Shown: positions 9,905 through 18,068 of the stretch, piece by piece
Layout: the number at the start of each line of letters is the position of its first letter
Numbering within the stretch: position 1 is the stretch's first letter
Assembly (NCBI GenBank): GCA_944390895.1
Contig: CALXRQ010000010.1
Coordinates: forward strand, 1 to 49,875
Length of the DNA: 49,875 bases
Direction: 5' to 3'
Source of the DNA: an uncultured Alphaproteobacteria bacterium
Lineage (GTDB): Bacteria; Pseudomonadota; Alphaproteobacteria; RF32; CAG-239
Notes under the pieces: generated by a model
Databases searched by the model: none
Seen by the model: the letters and a program-made list of their open reading frames with translations, nothing else
Told to the model about the DNA's origin: nothing
Program-made: the position numbers and the translations under genes

Positions 9905-11575
9905 ATGTTTGTCAGCTTAAATAAAAAATTTATTTACACGATTGTCACCTTTTTCCTTTTCACGGCAATCCTCTTCGTTTACACCTTTTACATAATTTAC
10001 GGCGTACGCTTTCAGGAAGAACAAAAATCCAACCTGACCCGCAATCAGCAGTATCTGGAACTTCTTTACGAAAACAACGGACTGCGCAGCGAATTGGAAA
10101 ATATAATCAAGAACCACCCCGACATAGAAATATCCACTGCATTGAGAAAAAAAATAATCAACAGTGACCAAGAAGTCAAATTGCAGGATACGATTAACCG
10201 CGAGCAGAAACGCACCGAAGAAATGATTAAAAACTATGATGACCGATATTCGACCATCAAGGAAGGCGCGCGTCTGGTCGTCATCAGCTCCATTCTGATT
10301 TTTCTGGCCATTGTTCTGCTTTGGTTTCTCATCCGCCGCTGGGTGCTCTATCCGTTGAACCGAATCAGCGAGGTCAGCGGCAAAGTCTCTCAGGGTAACC
10401 TTTCCAGCCGCGTGGAACTGAGTGAACAGCGAATTTTTTTGGACGAAATTGACCTTCTGGCAGATACTTTCAATACCATGTTGAAAAATCTGGAACAAAG
10501 TATCAGGGAGATAAAAGAAAAAGAAAGTTTTCTGCAGTCTCTGATTGACGGCATACCCGACGGTCTGCGCGTCATAGACGAAGACTACAACATCATCATA
10601 GCCAACAAAGCTTACCATAAACAAATCGGCAGACATAAAGGCAATAAATGTTACATGGCCTCGCAAAACCGAACCGAACCATGCTCCAGCGCAATGTTTG
10701 CCTGCCCTCTGCATGAAATCTGCCGCAACCATAAAAACAACGTCCGCGTAATTCAGCAGTTTACCTCGCATCCTAACCGGCATCTCGCCATCAACGCCGC
10801 CCCACTTCGCATTGAGGAAGAAAATAAAACCTATATCATTGAAGTCATCAGAGATCTGAGCGACGATATTAAATTCTCACATCAGCAGAAACTGTCTTCT
10901 TTGGGCTTCATGGCCACCTCGGTCGCGCATGAGATGAAAAATCACCTTGGTTCCATCCGTATGATAACCGAAAATCTTCTGGATAAGTTTTACCGGCACA
11001 GACCGGACGAGGACGAAGAGAAAAAACTTCTGAGCCTCATTCACAATCAGCTCATTGAATGCATAAACGTTCCGGAACGCCTGCTCAAACTTTCCAGATT
11101 TTCCGGCGACAAAATGCAGGACATCAATTGCGCCGACAGCATTCGCGATGTTGTCGCTCTGCTGGATTACGAGGCCAAACACAACGGCATCACCATTGAT
11201 TTCCAGACTTCTTCGCCCGGTATAACCATAAAAGGCTTTGAACCTGACTTCAAAATGGTTTTGGTCAATCTGATCCTGAATGCCATCAAGGCAATCAGCA
11301 ACAACGGCATCATCAAAATCGAACAAACGCATACGGTTAAATACGTAACCATCAAAGTCACCGACAACGGACACGGTATCAGCCGCGACAATCTGCAGCG
11401 TATTTTCGAACCGTTCTATTCGGAAGGCAAAGATATCCGTTCCGGAGGCACCGGACTGGGGCTGTCCATAGTCAAGTCCATAGTCGAAAAATTCAAAGGC
11501 AGCATCGACGTAAGCAGCGAAGTAAACGTCGGAACTTCTTTCACGCTTAAGTTTCCGCGTTCAGACAAAAAATAA
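9905..11575 (+). CDS. Membrane sensor histidine kinase with cysteine-rich PAS domain
   Basis: The 556-residue kinase has a membrane segment at about 9-31, a periplasmic region of some 90 residues, a second segment at about 122-143 and then HAMP. A PAS domain follows that contains KCYMASQ, EPCSSAMFACPL and EICRN. The dimerisation/phosphoacceptor helix is TSVAHEMKNHLGSIRM. The ATPase domain carries LVNLILNAIKAI (N box), DNGHGIS (G1) and GGTGLGLSI (G2). The start at 9905 has AGGA eight bases upstream. No response regulator adjoins it; the nearest, at 12.6-13.2 kb, is on the other strand. The signal and partner are unknown. The cysteines suggest redox or metal sensing, which is inference. Confidence 0.9.
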   Translation: MFVSLNKKFIYTIVTFFLFTAILFVYTFYIIYGVRFQEEQKSNLTRNQQYLELLYENNGLRSELENIIKNHPDIEISTALRKKIINSDQEVKLQDTINREQKRTEEMIKNYDDRYSTIKEGARLVVISSILIFLAIVLLWFLIRRWVLYPLNRISEVSGKVSQGNLSSRVELSEQRIFLDEIDLLADTFNTMLKNLEQSIREIKEKESFLQSLIDGIPDGLRVIDEDYNIIIANKAYHKQIGRHKGNKCYMASQNRTEPCSSAMFACPLHEICRNHKNNVRVIQQFTSHPNRHLAINAAPLRIEEENKTYIIEVIRDLSDDIKFSHQQKLSSLGFMATSVAHEMKNHLGSIRMITENLLDKFYRHRPDEDEEKKLLSLIHNQLIECINVPERLLKLSRFSGDKMQDINCADSIRDVVALLDYEAKHNGITIDFQTSSPGITIKGFEPDFKMVLVNLILNAIKAISNNGIIKIEQTHTVKYVTIKVTDNGHGISRDNLQRIFEPFYSEGKDIRSGGTGLGLSIVKSIVEKFKGSIDVSSEVNVGTSFTLKFPRSDKK

Positions 11576-11576
11576 A

Positions 11577-11605
11577 TTGCAAAAATAAAATTATGGCGTT
11601 ATATA
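11577..11605 (+). promoter_or_regulatory. Probable infA promoter
   Basis: TTGCAA (11577-11582) and TATATA (11600-11605) are 17 bases apart, about 38 bases before the infA start. The -35 box begins just after the sensor kinase stop codon. Confidence 0.65.
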
Positions 11606-11642
11606 GGATAACAACAATAAAAAATAAACAGAGGACTATTTT

Positions 11643-11867
11643 ATGAGTAAAGAAGAACTGCTGGAATTAACCGGCGAAGTCATCGAAAAACTGCCTAACG
11701 CCATGTTTCGCGTCAAGCTGGAAAACGGCGTGGAAATTCTGGCCCATACCGCCGGCAAAATGCGCAAGTTTCGCATCCGCGTAATGGTCGGAGACAAAGT
11801 GGATATAGAAATGACCCCTTACGACCTGACCAAAGGCCGCATTACCTTTCGCCATAAAGACCAATAA
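11643..11867 (+). CDS. infA: Translation initiation factor IF-1
   Basis: The 74-residue OB-fold protein ([20 protein letters not shown], then [32 protein letters not shown]) is IF-1, which occupies the ribosomal A site during initiation. Length and sequence are typical. It has its own promoter upstream and a strong terminator immediately downstream, so it is probably monocistronic. Confidence 0.97.
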   Translation: MSKEELLELTGEVIEKLPNAMFRVKLENGVEILAHTAGKMRKFRIRVMVGDKVDIEMTPYDLTKGRITFRHKDQ

Positions 11868-11898
11868 AAAAAGCGCTGTTTACCAGCGCTTTTCTTTT
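11868..11898. terminator. Intrinsic terminator after infA
   Basis: AAAAGCGCTG (11869-11878) pairs with CAGCGCTTTT (11884-11893). T-rich sequence follows on the plus strand and an A tract precedes it, so it can also serve the converging DedA-type gene. Confidence 0.88.
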
Positions 11899-11903
11899 AG
11901 CCG

Positions 11904-12521
11904 TTATACATATTTTATCAGCATAAAGCTGCCGATCAGCAGCACAAAAAACAATATGGCCAACATTCCCAGGTTTTTCTCGATAAAATCTTTCATCGGC
12001 TCGCCGTATTTTTTCAACAGCCAGGCCACCAGGAAAAATCTTCCGCCGCGGGCCAAAACCGAAGCAATAGTAAAAACCCACAGGTTCAGTTCAACCACAC
12101 CGCTGGCTATGGTGATAACCTTATACGGGAAAGGCGTTATGCCTGCACCGAAAACAATCCAGGCGCCCCATTCGTGATAATAGTCCTTAAAGACGTCAAA
12201 CTGATGGGCATAACCGTAAAAATCCAGCAACGGTTTGGCAATCAAATCAAAAAAGAATACGCCGATGGCATAACCGAAATAGCCGCCCAGCACGCTGGCA
12301 ACAGTGGTAACGCCGGCAATTTTCCACGCCTTGTTCGGCGTCGCCAGAACCATCGGAATCAACATGACATCGGGCGGAATGGGAAAAAAGGAACTCTCGA
12401 TAAAAGATACGGCAAATAAAAAATACAACGCAGTCTTGCGCGATGCCAATTCAATCATATAATTATAACAGCCATGAACGCAGCCGCGAGCCAGACCTAT
12501 CGTTTTCTTGACAATAACCAT
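11904..12521 (-). CDS. DedA/YqaA (SNARE-associated, VTT) family membrane protein
   Basis: The 205-residue inner-membrane protein has about five hydrophobic segments. The family glycine/proline motif region reads FIESSFFPIPPDVMLIPM, followed by GGYFGYAIG. The conserved re-entrant region FGAGITPFPYKVITIASG also matches. DedA-fold proteins act in lipid and undecaprenyl-phosphate translocation. The YqaA subgroup has no assigned substrate. AAGGA precedes the start. It is the last gene of the minus-strand run from the TerB-like gene downwards. Confidence 0.85.
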   Translation of the reverse strand: MVIVKKTIGLARGCVHGCYNYMIELASRKTALYFLFAVSFIESSFFPIPPDVMLIPMVLATPNKAWKIAGVTTVASVLGGYFGYAIGVFFFDLIAKPLLDFYGYAHQFDVFKDYYHEWGAWIVFGAGITPFPYKVITIASGVVELNLWVFTIASVLARGGRFFLVAWLLKKYGEPMKDFIEKNLGMLAILFFVLLIGSFMLIKYV

Positions 12522-12604
12522 AATCCATCCTTTCTTTGTTTACCACAAAGCATATGGCATTATCATCTAAAAAGACAACATAAAATGCTATTTAATTAAC
12601 AGAG

Positions 12605-13228
12605 CTACAACAAAAATTTTTGAATATCGTCACTCCGCTCGGCTCGAAAAACATATTCATGTCCGAGCATCAATTTGGCATTCTCAAAGTCTATGCCCGA
12701 GTGGCAGATACAAACAATATGCGGATGATTTTTAAACAAATAGCGCTTGGCAGCAGCCAAACCGTGCACCGGAAAATATTTGAGGCTGTTTTCAACGATG
12801 GAGCGTTCCAGCGGCGACTTCAACGCGTCAAAATCTTCAAGCAACAGAATATCGTCATTTCTTCCGCCCAGACAATAAGCATCCACAATTTCAAACAACC
12901 GGTCCAGTTCAAGAGGCTTTTGCAGAAAATGAGCCGCTCCTTTGGCTATTGCCAGATCAACATCTCGGGAAACCGTCATCATAACGACCGGAATTTCGTT
13001 CAACAGGGCGTCGCCGTGAATCACACCGAGAATTTCCCACCCGTTGATAACCGGCATATTAACATCCAGCAACAGAATATCCGGCCGAATTTCTCGGGCA
13101 TATCGCAAAAACTGATACGCATTGGTCGTTGCAAAAACCTCATAGCCTTTGGCTTCAAACAACTCCTGATACAAATCCAGAATAACGCCGTCGTCATCAA
13201 GCATAAAAACCCTGCCGGAAACATCCAT
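12605..13228 (-). CDS. Response regulator with a degenerate second receiver-like half
   Basis: Residues 1-120 form a receiver domain: acidic pocket MLDDD, phosphorylation site DILLLDVNMP, threonine in VVMMTVS and lysine in FLQKPLE. The C-terminal 85 residues contain no recognisable DNA-binding domain. They repeat the receiver pattern loosely: LLLEDF at the start, HPHIVCICHSGIDF where the phospho-Asp strand should be, and YVFRAER at the end. I place the start at 13228, with GGGGG upstream. It follows folD by about 55 bases. A link with the kinase at 9.9-11.6 kb is possible but unproven. Confidence 0.8.
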   Translation of the reverse strand: MDVSGRVFMLDDDGVILDLYQELFEAKGYEVFATTNAYQFLRYAREIRPDILLLDVNMPVINGWEILGVIHGDALLNEIPVVMMTVSRDVDLAIAKGAAHFLQKPLELDRLFEIVDAYCLGGRNDDILLLEDFDALKSPLERSIVENSLKYFPVHGLAAAKRYLFKNHPHIVCICHSGIDFENAKLMLGHEYVFRAERSDDIQKFLL

Positions 13229-13283
13229 TGCAGCCCCCATATCATACGGATAACATCAATGTAATATATATAGTCGGCAAATT

Positions 13284-14138
13284 TCAGTTTTTAAGACGGT
13301 TCTGTTTCAAAAAAGCCTCAAAAGTATTTGTAAGCAGCATAGCGACCGTCAATGGCCCGACCCCGCCCGGAACCGGGGACAAATAAGAAGCCTGCGCATA
13401 TACGTCCTCAAAATCAACATCACCGCACAGCTTTCCCTCCGTACGGTTAATGCCGACATCAATGACCACGGCGCCTTTTTTCACCCAGTCTTTTTTCACC
13501 ATTCGCGGACAGCCGCAGGCCGCAACCAGAATATCGGCCCGGCCGGTAATCTCTTTTATGTTCTCGGTTTTAGAATGAACCACCGTCACCGTGCAATTAT
13601 GATTCAGCAGCAAAGCTGCCAACGGCTTGCCGACAATGTTGGAACGGCCGATGATAACGGCGTGTTTACCGCTCAAATTTCCCAAAACCGACTGCAGCAT
13701 ATATAACACGCCTTTGGGAGTCGCGGCAACAACGGCATCTGCCGAATTAGCCATCAGCAGTCCCGCATTACAGGGACTGAAACCGTCTACGTCTTTCAAT
13801 GGACTAATCGCCGACAACACGTTCTGCGGATTAATCTGCGGCGGCAGCGGCAATTGCACCAAAATGCCGTGAACATCTTCCGCCCTGTTGAGGCTGTCAA
13901 TCAAAGCCAGCAGCTCCGTTTCCGGGGTTGTCTCCGGCAAATGATAAAAATCGCATTTCATGCCGACGGCTTCAGCCGCTTTTTTCTTGTTGCGGTCATA
14001 AATAAGGCTTGCCTCGTCATCGCCGACCAGAATAACCGCCAGACCGGGACACACGCCCCGCGCTTTAATTTCTTCGGCCAGCTTCTGTCTGACCTTTTGA
14101 GCCAGAAATTTTCCATCGATAATTTTTTCCCTATTCAT
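13284..14138 (-). CDS. folD: Methylenetetrahydrofolate dehydrogenase/cyclohydrolase
   Basis: The bifunctional enzyme interconverts 5,10-methylene-THF, methenyl-THF and 10-formyl-THF with NADP. The 284-residue protein shows the catalytic region SLIYDRNKKKAAE (usually YVxxK; here YDRNK), the QLPLPPQIN and PLKDVDGFSPCNAG motifs, and the nucleotide-binding VIIGRSNIVGKPLA. It ends with PVPGGVGPLTVAMLL. I chose the ATG at 14138 over a TTG one codon upstream; GAGGG lies five bases before it. It overlaps the upstream DUF167 gene by eight bases. Confidence 0.96.
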   Translation of the reverse strand: MNREKIIDGKFLAQKVRQKLAEEIKARGVCPGLAVILVGDDEASLIYDRNKKKAAEAVGMKCDFYHLPETTPETELLALIDSLNRAEDVHGILVQLPLPPQINPQNVLSAISPLKDVDGFSPCNAGLLMANSADAVVAATPKGVLYMLQSVLGNLSGKHAVIIGRSNIVGKPLAALLLNHNCTVTVVHSKTENIKEITGRADILVAACGCPRMVKKDWVKKGAVVIDVGINRTEGKLCGDVDFEDVYAQASYLSPVPGGVGPLTVAMLLTNTFEAFLKQNRLKN

Positions 14139-14454
14139 CAATACCCTCGCTTTTCAGCCAGGCTCTAACCACCGGCAATATGTCTTCGGCCTTTCCTCGG
14201 ACCAGCACTTTCTTGTAACGGTCCGTCTCTCCGCCGACAACTTCAATTTCAGACTTGGCAATTTTGATTTTGGAAGCCAGAAACTTCACCAGCTCGGCAT
14301 TGGCCTTGCCTTTTTCGGGCACACTGACCACGCTGATCTTCAAATGACCGTTTCCGTCCGCGTCAACAAAAACCCCCTTCAATAAACAAGAAGAAGAGTT
14401 AGGTTGACACCTAACTCTTAAAACCACTCCTTGTTTGGTGACTTCCGCAATCAC
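14131..14454 (-). CDS. DUF167 (YggU) family protein
   Basis: The 107-residue protein has the DUF167 pattern LRVRCQPNSS, PEKGKANAELVKFLASK and GGETDRYKKVLV. The family is structurally known but functionally uncharacterised and is widely found beside yggT. It lies 12 bases after the YggT gene and overlaps folD, so it is translationally coupled. Its codons for residues 12-20 form a perfect 11-bp inverted repeat with a 4-base loop (14394-14419). Confidence 0.88.
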   Translation of the reverse strand: MIAEVTKQGVVLRVRCQPNSSSCLLKGVFVDADGNGHLKISVVSVPEKGKANAELVKFLASKIKIAKSEIEVVGGETDRYKKVLVRGKAEDILPVVRAWLKSEGIDE

Positions 14455-14466
14455 GCAAGTTTCCCG

Positions 14467-14775
14467 CTATGACAATAGGAACTGCGACAATACAAAAGTC
14501 AGACGGCTGAAAAACAGCAGAATCAGCAACAGAACAAACGGCGAAAAGTCAAAACCGCTGATAACGACGGCCGGAACTTTTTCCTTGATCTTGTCATAAA
14601 CCGGATGGGTAGCCTTTTCCAAAAGCTCCATCGTTTTCTTAGCATACTTGTTGGTAGGTTCCAAAATCTTGAAATGAATCAGCCAGTGCAAAACGATTTC
14701 CACCACCACGATTTTAAAATACAAGCTGACGACTAATCCAATAATATAGAAAAAAGGCTCAAATAAAGCACCCAT
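14467..14775 (-). CDS. YggT family membrane protein
   Basis: The 102-residue protein has two hydrophobic segments, near residues 8-36 and 76-100. The family motif region THPVYDKIKEKVPAV and the following FDFSPFVLLLILLF match YggT. The family has been linked to osmotic and pH stress and to cell-envelope functions, without a defined biochemical role. AGGAG lies nine bases before the start. It is upstream of and probably cotranscribed with DUF167, folD and the response regulator. Confidence 0.88.
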   Translation of the reverse strand: MGALFEPFFYIIGLVVSLYFKIVVVEIVLHWLIHFKILEPTNKYAKKTMELLEKATHPVYDKIKEKVPAVVISGFDFSPFVLLLILLFFSRLTFVLSQFLLS

Positions 14776-14799
14776 AATTTATAACTCCTGATAATTTTG

Positions 14800-16065
14800 T
14801 TAACTTAATCCTTTCGCTTCCCGCATTTTCTGTTGCAACAGCATAAAGTGCTGAGAATTGAATCTCTGAATTACTTTTGATTTTGGCCTACTAACGGCAG
14901 ATTGTCTACCACTAAGTTCATTTATCCTCTTAATAACATCAGCCTTGGTTCTGGTTTTGTCAACCAGATGCTCCTCGCTGGCGCTGTAATCGGGAACAAA
15001 AGACTTAACGCCGAGACGATACAGGAAACGGTCCGGAACTTCCTGCCCGCGGCGGCGGCATTCCAAAACCAAAGAACACATCTCGCGCCGGATTTTGTCC
15101 TCTTCCTGACTTTCCGCGTTGGCGTTAACCTGCTTTGACGGCGTCGTTGCCACTTTCACCAGATTCATAATCTCCTGATGGGCGGCCATACGCTTCTGAA
15201 TCTCCGTCAACCGCTCGGCGTTTTCAAATGAATCGTTTTTGTTTTTCAGGGCTAAATCGCGCTGATAAATCAAATCGCGCATCCGCTGTTCCAGATAACG
15301 GGCATAGCGGTTCCGTTCTCTTTTTTCGGCTTCGGTGAGATGTTCGCGCAGAGACAGGGCGATAACGGCCTGTGCGCAGCATACGCCGAGTTTATACTCG
15401 TCGTCGCTGAAAATGCTCCGGTCGCCATAAGCGCGGCGGCGCAAAAATTCGCAATAAGTATGCCCACGCTCTTTGTCTTTCTCGTCGTTGGCCCTCTCGG
15501 CCAATGCTTCTTCCTTGCTCTTCGTCGAAACCTTAATTGCGCTGCGGATTTCCATCAGCTTCGCCAGTTTAACCTGCAAAAATGCCAGCTGCTCTTTGGC
15601 ATACGGATTATCGGGGCGGCTGGCATAAAGCGAAATGCAGACTCTCATGTCCGTTTCCCGCTGATCCAGATCGCCGAGAAAGTTTTCCCGGAGTTCAATA
15701 TCGCTGTCGGTAATGTCGCCGTCGGTCATTTTCGTAATAACGTCCTGAGCCTCGTAAATCCAGCGATAATACTCTTCCTGCGGAGACGTTTCCGATTCCA
15801 TTGTCTGAATGGAGCGGGCAACGCTGACGGCCAGATCGTCAAAACTGACTTCTGTTCCGCCGATTTTGATTTTCTCGTTCTTGTTTTGAGTGTCCATCAA
15901 CCGCTGGGCTACGATTTCTTTTTCTTCGCCGCTTATTCCGCTGAAAGCTTTGTCCAGCCCTTTTTTGATGACTTCTTTTTTCTTGTCCTGCTCTGAATAG
16001 ACTTTTGTCGGCGCCGGTGCGCTCACGCCTCTCAGAGCATTTAACTGTGCAGCAGGAGCATTCAT
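14800..16065 (-). CDS. Uncharacterised helical protein, 421 aa
   Basis: I do not recognise this family. The protein is soluble, highly charged and predicted mostly helical, with no signal peptide or membrane segment. The N terminus (MNAPAAQLNALRGVSAPAPT) is flexible, and long stretches rich in K, E and R suggest coiled coil (about 150-190, 240-300). Several cysteines (HTYCEF, GVCCAQ) are scattered. A strong AAGGAG precedes the start, 24 bases after the TerB-like gene, so the two probably form one unit. Base composition matches the housekeeping neighbours, so recent transfer is not indicated. Confidence 0.75.
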   Translation of the reverse strand: MNAPAAQLNALRGVSAPAPTKVYSEQDKKKEVIKKGLDKAFSGISGEEKEIVAQRLMDTQNKNEKIKIGGTEVSFDDLAVSVARSIQTMESETSPQEEYYRWIYEAQDVITKMTDGDITDSDIELRENFLGDLDQRETDMRVCISLYASRPDNPYAKEQLAFLQVKLAKLMEIRSAIKVSTKSKEEALAERANDEKDKERGHTYCEFLRRRAYGDRSIFSDDEYKLGVCCAQAVIALSLREHLTEAEKRERNRYARYLEQRMRDLIYQRDLALKNKNDSFENAERLTEIQKRMAAHQEIMNLVKVATTPSKQVNANAESQEEDKIRREMCSLVLECRRRGQEVPDRFLYRLGVKSFVPDYSASEEHLVDKTRTKADVIKRINELSGRQSAVSRPKSKVIQRFNSQHFMLLQQKMREAKGLS

Positions 16066-16089
16066 AATGCTTCTCCTTAAAAAATTTGA

Positions 16090-16536
16090 TTAAACTTCTT
16101 CAAAAATCAACTTTGCCTGTTCCAGCCAGATAACCCGGTCAATGACCCACTGGCTGATTTGCTCGATTTTTTCGAGTTCCACGCCCATCGCCAAACCGAC
16201 TTTCCCGATCAAAAGCGTCTCACTGTCGGAAAGCTCGCTGTCGGCATGAGCCAGAACGCACATTTCCTTAATCAGCTCAAGAGCCGCGCGGCGGTTGTCG
16301 ATAATTTTTACGGCATCGACAATTTCCTCGTCGTTGTCGATCTGAAGAACTTCTTCCACTCTCTGAGCCGGCACGCCGTATATAAGCGCAACCTGTTCAA
16401 TAAACTTCTTTTCTTCCGGATCCAAAAACCCGTCGGCATTGGCCAGACGTGCCAGAGCCTTCATAAAGGCAACTCTCTGTTCTTCATTCAGTTTTGTTAA
16501 ACAGGTCATATCGTGCTCCATTCCTAATGCGGTCAT
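16090..16536 (-). CDS. TerB-like (tellurite-resistance/DjlA N-domain type) protein
   Basis: The 148-residue all-helical protein contains two acidic pairs typical of the TerB fold: ALARLANADGFLDPEEKKFIEQV near residue 27 and MCVLAHADSELSDSETLLIGKV near residue 92. This fold occurs in TerB, in DjlA co-chaperones and in many unassigned metal- or envelope-linked proteins. The start at 16536 has GGGAG seven bases upstream. It heads the minus-strand run and precedes the 421-residue unknown protein. A specific tellurite role is not implied. Confidence 0.7.
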   Translation of the reverse strand: MTALGMEHDMTCLTKLNEEQRVAFMKALARLANADGFLDPEEKKFIEQVALIYGVPAQRVEEVLQIDNDEEIVDAVKIIDNRRAALELIKEMCVLAHADSELSDSETLLIGKVGLAMGVELEKIEQISQWVIDRVIWLEQAKLIFEEV

Positions 16537-16725
16537 TACAAAACTCCCAATAATTTGTTGCTGACCGAATAATAGCCAAAAACTGGTTAATTTTCAATAA
16601 AAAAGCGAAAACAATCTTTTTCGCCCTTCAAAATTCGGTACAGCCGCCAAAAAAGATTTGAAATTAGTTTGCGGATGGCTTAAAATTACAGATTAACGAA
16701 CCAATAGAATTATCAGGATTTCAGA

Positions 16726-18063
16726 GTGAGTAAAAAACAATATTATATCAAAACTTTCGGCTGCCAGATGAACGTTTATGACTCGCAGCGGATTGTCGGT
16801 ATTTTGGAAACGCTGGGCTACACGCCCGCTTCCGGCCCCAAAACGGCGGATCTGATTATTTTCAACACCTGCCATATCAGAGAAAAAGCCGCGGAAAAGG
16901 TTTTTTCCGACTTGGGCCGTATCTTTGCCCTCAAACAGGAGCGTCTGGCCGCCGGGCTTGACACCGTTATCGGCGTCGTCGGCTGCGTGGTTCAGGCCGA
17001 AGACGAACAAATTGCCAAACGCGCGCCGTTCGTTGACTTCGCCACCGGCCCGCTGACTTATCACCGTCTCCCCGAAATCCTTGCCAAAATCGGCCGCAAG
17101 CGCGGACAAACCGTCATCGACACCGAATTTCCGGCCGAATCAAAATTTGATTTTCTGCCGCAAAACCGTTCGTCCGGCGGCTGCGCCTATCTTGCCATTC
17201 AGGAGGGCTGCAACAATTTCTGCACTTACTGCGTCGTACCCTACACCCGGGGAATTGAGTGCTCCCGTCCGGTGGAAGACGTATTGGCTGAAGCCCGGCG
17301 TCTGGTTGAAACCGGCGCGCTGGAAATAAACCTCCTCGGACAAAATGTCAACTCATACCACGGCGAAGACCACGCCGGCAAAGAGAGAAATCTCGCCCAT
17401 CTGCTGCGCCGGCTGGCCGAAATTGAAGGACTGAAGAGGATCCGCTATACCACCTCCTATCCGGCCGACGTCGATGATGAACTCATCGCCTGCCACCGGG
17501 ATCTCCCACAGTTAATGCCTTACCTGCACTTACCGGTACAGAGCGGTTCCGACAAAATCCTCAAAGCCATGAACCGCCGCCATACCTCCGGAGATTATCT
17601 GCGCACGGTTGAAAAACTGTATGCCGCCAACCCCGATCTGCGGATGTCGTCCGATTTCATCGTCGGCTTCCCGGGCGAAGAAGACGCCGACTTCCGGGCT
17701 ACGCTGGATATTGTAAACCGCGTCAAATTCATTCAGGCTTTCTCTTTCAAATACAGCCGCCGGGCAGGCACGCCCGCAGCCCTGATGCCGGGACAGGTTG
17801 AAGAAAAGATCAAAAAAGAGCGCCTTGACATCCTGCAAAATCTGCTGTTTTCGTATCAGTTAAAGTTTAATAAAGATTCTGTGGGTAAACTGATGCCGGT
17901 GCTTTTTGACATGAAAGGACGCCATGCCGGACAGTTGATCGGCCGCACGCCCTATATGCAGAATCTGCATGCCGAAATCGGAAAAGAATATATGAACAAA
18001 ATCGTTAACATCAGAGTAACCGAAGCAACAACAAACTCGCTAAGCGGAAAAACGGAAGGATAA
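16726..18063 (+). CDS. miaB: tRNA-2-methylthio-N6-isopentenyladenosine synthase
   Basis: This radical-SAM methylthiotransferase modifies A37 of tRNAs reading UNN codons. The 445-residue protein has the N-terminal UPF0004 domain with C13, C49 and C87 for one Fe-S cluster. The radical-SAM motif is C162-x3-C166-x2-C169 (GCNNFCTYC), and a TRAM domain follows at the C terminus (about 375-440). The start is GTG with AGGA eight bases upstream. It leads the miaB-ybeZ-ybeY-corC-lnt cluster, also conserved in E. coli. Confidence 0.97.
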   Translation: MSKKQYYIKTFGCQMNVYDSQRIVGILETLGYTPASGPKTADLIIFNTCHIREKAAEKVFSDLGRIFALKQERLAAGLDTVIGVVGCVVQAEDEQIAKRAPFVDFATGPLTYHRLPEILAKIGRKRGQTVIDTEFPAESKFDFLPQNRSSGGCAYLAIQEGCNNFCTYCVVPYTRGIECSRPVEDVLAEARRLVETGALEINLLGQNVNSYHGEDHAGKERNLAHLLRRLAEIEGLKRIRYTTSYPADVDDELIACHRDLPQLMPYLHLPVQSGSDKILKAMNRRHTSGDYLRTVEKLYAANPDLRMSSDFIVGFPGEEDADFRATLDIVNRVKFIQAFSFKYSRRAGTPAALMPGQVEEKIKKERLDILQNLLFSYQLKFNKDSVGKLMPVLFDMKGRHAGQLIGRTPYMQNLHAEIGKEYMNKIVNIRVTEATTNSLSGKTEG

Positions 18064-18068
18064 AGACC

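Noticed and set aside
12620-13264. 214-codon plus-strand frame opposite the response regulator
   Set aside because: The minus-strand frame has an unmistakable receiver domain; the plus-strand product shows no motif.
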